DNA from: Candidatus Heimdallarchaeota archaeon LC_2
Lineage (GTDB): Archaea > Asgardarchaeota > Heimdallarchaeia > Heimdallarchaeales > Kariarchaeaceae
Length of the DNA: 6,261 nucleotides
Assembly: GCA_001940725.1 (NCBI GenBank)
Contig: MDVR01000131.1
Coordinates: forward strand, 1 to 6,261
Direction of reading: 5' to 3'
Made by a program: the position numbers and the translations under genes. The notes beneath the pieces are model-generated. The model was not told where the DNA came from. It was given only the letters and a program-made list of their open reading frames with translations, and did no database searches. Below, in pieces: positions 1-5,051 of this stretch (the stretch's first letter is position 1; every line of letters starts with the position of its first letter).

Positions 1-224
1 TGCGTGATGGGGTAATCGACCACCTGACTGGGTTGGGGACTGGCAATTTGCGGGAACTGCATGATGCGATTGTTGCCCACGGTACAAAATTCTACCTCTC
101 TGGCATGTCCTCTAAGACTCGAGGTCTTACTGAGTCAGAACTAGTAGGTAAGAATTATGAATTTGCTGCCCCAAAAAAGCTCGTACAGCTGGCTGTAGAA
201 CATGACCGTATGTTTAATTATTAG
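1..224 (+). CDS. DsrE-family protein, C-terminal part (5' end outside window)
   Basis: Open reading frame entering from the left edge, with the first full codon at base 3 and a TAG stop at 222-224. About 74 residues are visible. They fit the C-terminal half of a DsrE/DsrF-like domain: an amphipathic helix (NLRELHDAIVAHG), a beta strand (TKFYLSG), a turn with SSKTRGLTESEL, then an EFAAPKKLVQLAVEHDRMF tail ending in a helix and a final short strand. DsrE-like proteins are small cytoplasmic proteins that often handle sulfane sulfur. The position after the strand where sulfur-transferring members carry a cysteine reads S-G-M here, and the visible part has no cysteine at all, so a sulfur-relay role is not supported by what can be seen. 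A TTG at 33 could be read as a start, but the frame is open to the edge and the domain would be cut, so I treat the gene as partial. My count gives 104 G/C in 224 bases (46%), well above its neighbours. Confidence 0.7.
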   Translation, partial: RDGVIDHLTGLGTGNLRELHDAIVAHGTKFYLSGMSSKTRGLTESELVGKNYEFAAPKKLVQLAVEHDRMFNY

Positions 225-408
225 TAAAACAGAACAACAAATTACCATGTTCAAATTATTGGCAGTTCCTTATTAAAATATGGGGATTCATAAACCAAAG
301 TAAAAATATCAAATATATTATTATATCTAATTTAATGAATGATTACACTTGAGGCATATTAATCTCTAGTGATCAGCTCAAAATAGATTTCGTTTTTTCT
401 AAATCATA

Positions 409-813
409 TCAACAAGTCACCGCAATGGTTAAACATAGTTTTTTATTCTCATCATAGAATTCAAATGTTTGAGACCTATTCATTGGAGTACAATGATAGT
501 TGGTATCCGATATGGTCAATTTTATCCCTTGGTTTGTGATTTTAATTTCTGCTATTTTTTCATCTAAAGTACCTGTCAACGTGTATTCGTTATCAATTTG
601 ACCCCTTATAACTGAACCAAGTCCAACATTATCATCGTCTGAAACTCGTCTAAATCGATATTTCCCTCTTGTAGTTGCAGTCTTCCCTGTAATATGGTAT
701 ATCTCGGTTTTTTTATCATGACTTAGAATTTTATAACCGTTAATACTTGGATCTTGGACTAGAACCGTAGTATTGTGATTCGGTTCCTTTCCAAATTTAA
801 TTTTAAATGGCAA
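409..813 (-). CDS. Hypothetical protein, 134 aa, probably beta-rich
   Basis: I do not recognise this protein. It has 134 residues from a TTG start at 813, with a TGA stop at 409-411. The sequence alternates polar and hydrophobic residues over short stretches (YKILSHDKKTEIYHITGK, KYRFRRVSDDD, EIKITNQGIKLTISD, QTFEFYDENKKLCLTIAVTC), suggesting an all-beta fold. The pattern loosely recalls tubby/LURP-like barrels, but I see no diagnostic motif. TTG is the only ATG/GTG/TTG codon in frame before the upstream stop. A TATA-like box (TTTATTTTA, 843-835) lies 26 bases before it, which suits a leaderless transcript. Upstream of TTG the frame stays open for 21 codons without a normal start and encodes a very hydrophobic stretch (IFILVNWIFCLL), so the gene may once have had an N-terminal membrane anchor. 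It is divergent from the next gene. Coding status is likely but unproven. Confidence 0.55.
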   Translation of the reverse strand: MPFKIKFGKEPNHNTTVLVQDPSINGYKILSHDKKTEIYHITGKTATTRGKYRFRRVSDDDNVGLGSVIRGQIDNEYTLTGTLDEKIAEIKITNQGIKLTISDTNYHCTPMNRSQTFEFYDENKKLCLTIAVTC

Positions 814-834
814 TAAACAAAAAATCCAATTTAC

Positions 835-843
835 TAAAATAAA
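835..843 (-). promoter_or_regulatory. TATA-like box for the 409-813 gene
   Basis: TTTATTTTA on the minus strand, centred 26 bases upstream of the TTG at 813. This is the archaeal TATA spacing if transcription starts at the start codon. No Shine-Dalgarno sequence precedes the TTG, in keeping with a leaderless mRNA. It was found by eye and is a weak match. Confidence 0.35.
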
Positions 844-867
844 GATATGGGAAAAGATTTCAAAAAA

Positions 868-877
868 TACATAAATT
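868..877 (+). promoter_or_regulatory. TATA-like box for the 901-1266 gene
   Basis: TACATAAATT, centred about 28 bases before the GTG at 901. A second candidate, ATATAAA at 908-914, is centred 23 bases before the ATG at 934, which is a poorer spacing. The two boxes support different start codons, so this assignment is tentative. Confidence 0.3.
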
Positions 878-900
878 CAGTACCATAAGTACATAATCTT

Positions 901-1266
901 GTGAATCATATAAACTTTCATACATTTTTCTTAATGACTAATAATCTTCTATCATTAGTTGAGGCAATAAACAGTATCGGTGATAAGTATAAAATCAATT
1001 CGGAAATAGATTTAGGCACTGGCTTTGAAATGAATGAGGATTTGAAATTCTTTACATTATCTGAATTGGAGTTCTTATCCCCGACATGTGTAATTTGTTA
1101 TCAGATCCCGATTGAAGATATTAAGAAATTCAAATCAGATGCAGCAATTCATGAAAGTGATTCGAGAATTCTGGATAAAGTAGTTTATTTACTTTGTTGC
1201 AGTTCATTCGCTCATCAGTTGAAAAGTATATACTTTTCTTGTAACTGCCCGAAGACGCTACAATAG
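901..1266 (+). CDS. Hypothetical protein, 121 aa (start uncertain)
   Basis: I do not recognise this protein. It has 121 residues from GTG at 901, or 110 residues from ATG at 934, which begins MTNNLLSLVEAINSIGDKY. Neither start has a Shine-Dalgarno sequence; TATA spacing slightly favours 901. The first 90 or so residues look like an ordinary soluble alpha/beta protein (acidic, with EDLKFFTLSELEFL and IPIEDIKKFKSDAAIHESD). The last 30 differ: a cysteine-rich stretch (YLLCCSSF, then FSCNCPKTLQ) with little regular pattern. A second plus-strand frame carries plausible protein-like sequence from about 1188 to 1337, so a frameshift near 1190-1200 may have replaced the original C-terminus. It is divergent from the 409-813 gene, separated by 87 bases that would hold both promoters. 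Confidence 0.45.
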   Translation: MNHINFHTFFLMTNNLLSLVEAINSIGDKYKINSEIDLGTGFEMNEDLKFFTLSELEFLSPTCVICYQIPIEDIKKFKSDAAIHESDSRILDKVVYLLCCSSFAHQLKSIYFSCNCPKTLQ

Positions 1267-1286
1267 GATTACTGACAGGAACCCCA

Positions 1287-1311
1287 CTATTGGTGGATAT
1301 ACCTCCAATAG
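1287..1311. repeat. Imperfect inverted repeat (hairpin)
   Basis: CTATTGG-T-GG at 1287-1296 pairs with CC-T-CCAATAG at 1302-1311: seven base pairs, a T-T mismatch, two more G-C pairs, and a five-base ATATA loop. It is GC-richer than the surrounding DNA and starts 21 bases after the stop of the 901-1266 gene. No T-run follows, so it is not a classical terminator. It could act as an mRNA 3'-end structure, a protein-binding site or a mobile-element remnant. Confidence 0.5.
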
Positions 1312-1521
1312 CCTGTTTGCATCCCAATAGTATGTAACCGTTACTCTTTTCAGAGTGCCTTGCCTATTATGTGGGATTTTGTATTATTAGTACTGGGAAA
1401 CGACTCCCTAATGTCTTAGCAATAATTTAGTATAAAAACTACTTATGGTTACCTCCTAATTGTTGTTGAATTTGGTATATACTATTTATCTCATGATTAT
1501 CATATTTTACAATGGATAAAA

Positions 1522-1683
1522 ATGAAAAATATCTGTCCATACTGCAAATATAAATCGCCTGAAATGGATCCCGTGTATGTCAATATTATAAAAAAAGTCG
1601 AATTATGAATAATGTCAAACGTAATTGAAGTCAGTGAATTTCAAAAATGCGATAGAGGGCGAAAGAATATTCAAGTTTATTAG
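1522..1683 (+). pseudogene. Relic of a small zinc-ribbon-like protein
   Basis: One reading frame gives MKNICPYCKYKSPEMDPV and about ten further residues to a TGA at 1606-1608, then continues in the same frame from an ATG at 1612 to a TAG at 1681-1683 (ending EFQKCDRGRKNIQVY). Read through the TGA, the whole is about 53 residues. It has a CxxC knuckle near the N-terminus (CPYC) and, about 40 residues later, a C-D-R-G where a second CxxC would sit in a zinc ribbon. I infer a decayed gene with two lesions: the in-frame TGA and the loss of the fourth cysteine. Alternatives are a genuine 28-residue zinc-knuckle peptide (1522-1608) or chance. I could not assign a family; zinc ribbons of this size occur in transposase N-termini and in many small archaeal proteins. 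The 3' end overlaps the likely promoter of the beta-synthase gene. Confidence 0.4.
1676..1682 (+). promoter_or_regulatory. TATA box of the cystathionine beta-synthase gene
   Basis: TTTATTA, centred 27 bases upstream of the GTG at 1706. There is no Shine-Dalgarno sequence between it and the GTG, so the transcript is probably leaderless, starting at or next to the start codon. Confidence 0.45.
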
Positions 1684-1705
1684 ATACTATTAACCCATCA
1701 ATATA

Positions 1706-3097
1706 GTGAATGAAGTAAATCCACCAAAAGCAGTTGAATCAATAGTTGAAACAATCGGAAATACTCCTATGGTTAAATTACACACTTTTTCTGACTTGAA
1801 AGGGAAATATTATGCAAAACTAGAATCATTTAATCCCGGTGGATCAAGTAAAGATAGGATTGGGATTACAATTGTTGAACAAGCTGAAAAGGAAGGATTA
1901 TTGAAACCTGGTGGAACAATAATTGAAGCAACTTCAGGAAATACTGGATTAGGATTGGCGTTACTTGGGATAAAGAAGGGGTATAATGTAATTCTTATCA
2001 TGCCAGATAAAATGAGTCCCGCAAAAATGAATGTAGTAAAAGCAATGGGGTGTGAGGTAATAGTATGTCCTACAGAAGTTGAACCTGATGACCCCCGATC
2101 ATATTATTCGGTTGCTAAAAAAGTAGCTAAAGATACTCCTGGGTCATTTTATGCTAACCAATACCATAATGACGCAAATCCATTGGCTCATTATTTATCT
2201 ACTGGACCCGAAATTTGGAAACAGACACAAGGAAAAATTACTCATTTTATTGCAGGACTTGGTACAGGTGGTACCATATCAGGTACAGCAAAATTCCTCA
2301 AAGAGAAAAATCCAGATATCAAAATTATAGGAGTCGATCCATTAGGATCTATATTAGCACACTTTCATAGAACCAAAAATACAGATATTGACGCTAAAGG
2401 ATACAAAGTTGAAGGTGTGGGAGAAGATATTATTCCAAGTAATGTTGATTTCGATTTAATTGATCATGTTGTAACAGTAACAGATAAAGAATCATTTGAT
2501 TGGACATGGCGTTTAGCAAGAGAAGATGGAATGCTAGTTGGCGGATCAAGTGGATTAGCAGTAGCAGGAGCCAATTTATATTTTGAAGATAATCAACAAG
2601 ATGAGGTCTTAACTGTCATTTTACTTCCAGATACAGGAGAACGATATATTGATAAAATATTTTCAGAAGCTTGGTTAAGATCAAATGGATTTTTGGAAAA
2701 AATAACAACTTTAAAGGAATTAGTCTTTTCAAAAGCTGCAAACCTACCCCCATTAATAACTCTATCAACACAGGATACTTTGATTGATGCTTATGATAAG
2801 ATTGACAAATTTAAAATAAATCAGGTATTAATTGAGACAAAAGATAAGTATATTCAGTTATTAACAAAGTCAGTTGTTTACAATGCATTATTATCTGACC
2901 AGCCCCACAATACCAAAATTGGAAAATTAGAGTTAATCGATGTCAATTTTATGGATATTGAAACAGATTATACAATTGCAAAAGTTGCATTAGTTGAGAA
3001 AGAAGTAATTATTATTACAAGATCTGAATCCCCAATTGGAATAATTACTCGCCAGGATTTAATTGACAATACAAATATCAGAGAATCGGATTTATAA
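1706..3097 (+). CDS. cbs: Cystathionine beta-synthase with C-terminal CBS-domain pair
   Basis: A PLP enzyme of fold type II, cytoplasmic, 463 aa. It would condense homocysteine with serine to cystathionine, the first step of reverse transsulfuration. The catalytic domain spans about residues 8-325. The PLP lysine is K49 in NPGGSSKDR. The substrate loop is SGNTG (77-81), the phosphate-binding loop GLGTGGT (184-190), and GGSSG (279-283) contacts the PLP ring. EGVGEDIIP (236-244) and DKIFSEAWL (316-324) resemble the beta-synthase branch more than bacterial O-acetylserine sulfhydrylases. Residues about 345-463 form two weak CBS domains, the second ending in SPIGIITRQDLID. There is no N-terminal haem domain, unlike the human enzyme. 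GTG at 1706 fits the family N-terminus and the TATA box at 1676-1682. The gamma-lyase gene follows on the same strand after about 106 bases, which supports the function. An O-phosphoserine- or O-acetylserine-using activity cannot be excluded by sequence alone. Confidence 0.9.
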   Translation: MNEVNPPKAVESIVETIGNTPMVKLHTFSDLKGKYYAKLESFNPGGSSKDRIGITIVEQAEKEGLLKPGGTIIEATSGNTGLGLALLGIKKGYNVILIMPDKMSPAKMNVVKAMGCEVIVCPTEVEPDDPRSYYSVAKKVAKDTPGSFYANQYHNDANPLAHYLSTGPEIWKQTQGKITHFIAGLGTGGTISGTAKFLKEKNPDIKIIGVDPLGSILAHFHRTKNTDIDAKGYKVEGVGEDIIPSNVDFDLIDHVVTVTDKESFDWTWRLAREDGMLVGGSSGLAVAGANLYFEDNQQDEVLTVILLPDTGERYIDKIFSEAWLRSNGFLEKITTLKELVFSKAANLPPLITLSTQDTLIDAYDKIDKFKINQVLIETKDKYIQLLTKSVVYNALLSDQPHNTKIGKLELIDVNFMDIETDYTIAKVALVEKEVIIITRSESPIGIITRQDLIDNTNIRESDL

Positions 3098-3171
3098 TAT
3101 TAATGTATTATATTGTATAGCATGATAAGGTTCTATTGTCCTCATTTATAACAATTATCGATTTCAACTAC

Positions 3172-3179
3172 TTTAAATA
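3172..3179 (+). promoter_or_regulatory. TATA box of the cystathionine gamma-lyase gene
   Basis: TTTAAATA, centred about 28 bases before the ATG at 3204 but only 13 bases before the TTG at 3189. It therefore helps choose 3204 as the start and suggests a leaderless mRNA made separately from the beta-synthase transcript. Read-through from the upstream gene is also possible. Confidence 0.55.
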
Positions 3180-3203
3180 ATTTTAATTTTGTACTCAAAT
3201 GTC

Positions 3204-4355
3204 ATGACAAATCGATTCGAAACAAATGCAATACACAGTGGTCAAGAACCTGATAAAGAAACTGGTGCTGTAATTCCCGCTTTACATTTGGCTTCTACAT
3301 ACAAGCAAGATGGCGTCGGAATTCACAAGGGATTTGAATACAGTAGAACGGGAAATCCAACGAGAAATAGCTTGGAAATACAAATCGCAAGTTTAGAAAA
3401 TATGAAATTTGGAATTGCATTTTCTTCAGGTTCAGCTGCAACCATGACACTACAACAAATATTAAAGAAAGGAGATCATGTAATTTGTGGTGATGATGTC
3501 TATGGGGGTACTTTCAGATTTTTCGACAAAGTTATGAAAAAATTTGGTGTGTCCTATGATTTTATTGATACTTCAGATATTGAAGTTATTCAAGATAAAA
3601 TCAATCCATCAACCAAAATTATATGGTTAGAGACACCAACAAACCCATTATTGAAAATTAGTGATCTAGAAGAAATTGGAAAATTAGGAAGAGAGAAAGA
3701 GATCTTAACTGTTGTTGATAATACTTTTGCTTCACCCTATCTTCAGCAACCATCTAATTATGGGATTGATGTTGTCATGCATTCTACCACTAAATATTTG
3801 GGTGGGCATTCAGATTTGATTGGAGGAGTACTCACATCAAATAATGAGGAATTGGTAGAAGAGTTGAGATTTTTACAAAATGCAAATGGTGCGGTACCAT
3901 CACCATTCGACTCGTGGTTGTTAACTAGAGGAATCAAGACTTTAGCTGTAAGAATGGATCGTCATAGTCAGAATGCAGTAAAAATTGTAGAATTTTTACA
4001 AACCCAAAATAAAGTTTCAAAGATTTATTATCCATTTTTAAAGGACCACCGAGATTCTAATATAGCAAGAAAACAGATGAAACAAGGTGGTGGAATGTTA
4101 TCGTTTGATCTACCTTCTGAGGAAGCAGCACATAAGTTCTTGAAAAATCTAAATTTATTCTATTTAGCTGAATCTTTGGGCGGAGTGGAATCTCTAGCAG
4201 AATATCCACCTACAATGACCCACGGATCGATACCTAAGAATAGGAGACATGAAATAGGAATAAATGATGGATTGGTACGATTAAGTGTTGGGATTGAAAA
4301 TGTTGAAGACCTAATCAAAGATCTTTCACAAGCATTTGAAAAATTATATTATTGA
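3204..4355 (+). CDS. cgl: Cystathionine gamma-lyase (Cys/Met metabolism PLP family)
   Basis: A PLP enzyme of fold type I, about 383 aa, normal for the family and usually tetrameric in the cytoplasm. It would cleave cystathionine to cysteine, 2-oxobutyrate and ammonia, completing reverse transsulfuration after the neighbouring beta-synthase. Visible motifs: N-terminal FETNAIHSGQ, YSRTGNPTR (46-54, phosphate contact across subunits), SSGSAA (74-79), DNTFASPYLQ, the PLP lysine K197 in HSTTKYLGGHSD, and the substrate carboxylate arginine R359 in VRLSVGIE. SLGGVESLAEYPPTMTH has a glutamate (E333) where human gamma-lyase has E339, which favours lyase over cystathionine gamma-synthase. Close relatives (methionine gamma-lyase, O-acetylhomoserine sulfhydrylase) are hard to separate by sequence, so the beta-synthase neighbour carries weight. 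The frame can be extended to TTG at 3189, but ATG 3204 fits both the family N-terminus and the TATA box. The doxX gene converges on it, with 38 AT-rich bases between the stops. Confidence 0.9.
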   Translation: MTNRFETNAIHSGQEPDKETGAVIPALHLASTYKQDGVGIHKGFEYSRTGNPTRNSLEIQIASLENMKFGIAFSSGSAATMTLQQILKKGDHVICGDDVYGGTFRFFDKVMKKFGVSYDFIDTSDIEVIQDKINPSTKIIWLETPTNPLLKISDLEEIGKLGREKEILTVVDNTFASPYLQQPSNYGIDVVMHSTTKYLGGHSDLIGGVLTSNNEELVEELRFLQNANGAVPSPFDSWLLTRGIKTLAVRMDRHSQNAVKIVEFLQTQNKVSKIYYPFLKDHRDSNIARKQMKQGGGMLSFDLPSEEAAHKFLKNLNLFYLAESLGGVESLAEYPPTMTHGSIPKNRRHEIGINDGLVRLSVGIENVEDLIKDLSQAFEKLYY

Positions 4356-4393
4356 ATTTATTAATTCTGACTTAATAATTATAATTTATTATG

Positions 4394-4816
4394 CTATTTC
4401 AATATTTCATCAAGCGAATATTGCCCACCGCCTAATAAAAACAATATTAGAAAACCCATTGCAAATAATAATGGTAATTCATATCCTGATTTACCATTGT
4501 CTATAATTAGGGTAATTTTCTCTTTGAAAGCTTGAACATAAGTTGCAACAACCATATTTCCAACTAGTAAGAGAGCCCAGAACTGGGTGAATAATCCGAA
4601 AATAATGAAAATCGAGCCTATTGTTTCAACAAAGAAAGATGCCCAAGCATTTAATTTTGGAAAAGGGATACCAATATCACGGAAAAAATTTGCAGTACCT
4701 TCGTGTCCCTTTATTTTTGGTATTCCATGTAAAAACATTAACGGGCCAAGAATAAGTCTTAACACAAGTATTGCTAGATCTAATTGAGGGTCAAATAATT
4801 GAAATATACTAACCAT
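4394..4816 (-). CDS. DoxX-family integral membrane protein
   Basis: About 140 aa with four predicted membrane helices (roughly 12-30, 57-76, 78-95, 114-131). Family signatures are RLILGPLMFLHGIPKI (20-35), the glutamate in FFVETIGSIFIIFGLFT (E64) and the end LLGGGQYSLDEIL. DoxX proteins are small membrane proteins. The name comes from a subunit of the thiosulfate:quinone oxidoreductase of Acidianus, but most members have no known substrate, so only the family is claimed. There are three in-frame starts: TTG 4855, ATG 4846 and ATG 4816. ATG 4816 is chosen because AAAGGAG (4831-4825) lies 8 bases before it and because the upstream TATA box would start transcription near 4834, downstream of the other two. 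It converges with the gamma-lyase gene and diverges from the carbamoyltransferase gene. No sulfur-oxidation partner (DoxD/DoxA) is present. Confidence 0.88.
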   Translation of the reverse strand: MVSIFQLFDPQLDLAILVLRLILGPLMFLHGIPKIKGHEGTANFFRDIGIPFPKLNAWASFFVETIGSIFIIFGLFTQFWALLLVGNMVVATYVQAFKEKITLIIDNGKSGYELPLLFAMGFLILFLLGGGQYSLDEILK

Positions 4817-4824
4817 AACGATGT

Positions 4825-4831
4825 CTCCTTT
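4825..4831 (-). promoter_or_regulatory. Shine-Dalgarno sequence of doxX-family gene
   Basis: AAAGGAG on the minus strand, 8 bases from the ATG at 4816. It settles the start and shows that this mRNA has a leader, unlike the leaderless-looking genes nearby. Confidence 0.75.
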
Positions 4832-4856
4832 ATATAAAATAATCATAGCTATCAAG

Positions 4857-4865
4857 ATATATAAA
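4857..4865 (-). promoter_or_regulatory. TATA box of doxX-family gene
   Basis: TTTATATAT on the minus strand, centred at 4861. With a spacing of about 27 bases, transcription would begin near 4834, giving a leader of about 18 bases that contains the Shine-Dalgarno sequence. A second TATA-like string at 4830-4839 would place the transcript start inside the coding region and is less likely. Confidence 0.6.
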
Positions 4866-4999
4866 GTTGAAGTATGCTCTAGAAACTCACCAATCTTAAG
4901 CTTTTATTCAACTCCAATAAGTTGAATTGTTTGATTATCTTTATTTTGAATTATATATGATATTTTATTCATATTTGCAGTGAGAAGTATCATACATTT

Positions 5000-5008
5000 T
5001 TTATTAAA
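5000..5008 (+). promoter_or_regulatory. TATA box of the PyrB-like gene
   Basis: TTTATTAAA, centred at 5004. The expected transcript start is near 5031, leaving a leader of about 21 bases before the ATG at 5052, enough for the Shine-Dalgarno sequence there. Confidence 0.5.
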
Positions 5009-5040
5009 TCGGTTCGAGATTAATACCTTACTAATAGATT

Positions 5041-5049
5041 AAGGTGATC
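5041..5049 (+). promoter_or_regulatory. Shine-Dalgarno sequence of the PyrB-like gene
   Basis: AAGGTGATC just before ATG 5052. GGTGATC is the perfect complement of the conserved 16S rRNA 3' tail (GATCACC). Five bases separate GGTG from the ATG. It confirms the start at 5052. Confidence 0.75.
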
Positions 5050-5051
5050 CT

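Larger units (their letters stand above)
1267..1705. other. Intergenic stretch without an intact gene
   Basis: These 439 bases lie between a small hypothetical gene and the beta-synthase gene. I see no intact gene, tRNA or other RNA gene. The left part (1287-1311) holds a strong hairpin. A short minus-strand open frame (1327 down to 1130, 65 codons from TTG) crosses it and overlaps the 3' end of the 901-1266 gene; nothing supports it as a gene. The right part (1522-1683) carries the broken zinc-ribbon-like frame. The last 30 bases contain the likely promoter of the beta-synthase gene. Confidence 0.6.

Noticed and set aside
1130..1327. Minus-strand open frame of 65 codons (begins GCKQAIGGISTNSG)
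   Set aside because: It overlaps the plus-strand 901-1266 gene and starts with TTG inside the hairpin region. It lacks a Shine-Dalgarno sequence and I see no recognisable motif.
1493..1503. ATGAT-T-ATCAT as an operator
   Set aside because: Five-base arms in AT-rich DNA are expected by chance, and no promoter or gene start lies at a useful distance.
1606..1608. TGA as a selenocysteine codon in the zinc-ribbon frame
   Set aside because: No recognisable selenocysteine insertion element is visible, the TGA does not sit at a cysteine position of the ribbon, and the frame shows a second lesion, so decay is simpler.
1810..2001. Minus-strand open frame inside cbs
   Set aside because: It is a shadow of the well-supported beta-synthase frame, which carries the PLP motifs here.
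4371..4391. AT-rich near-palindrome between the convergent stops as a terminator
   Set aside because: Only the ten-base core (AATTATAATT) is perfectly palindromic, it is made solely of A and T, and no clear T-run follows. Such strings are common by chance in this composition.
4587..4787. Plus-strand open frame opposite the doxX gene
   Set aside because: It is a shadow of DoxX, whose helices and family signatures are on the minus strand.
4830..4839. TTTTATATAA as the doxX promoter
   Set aside because: At archaeal spacing the transcript would start about eight bases inside the coding region. The box at 4857-4865 fits better.
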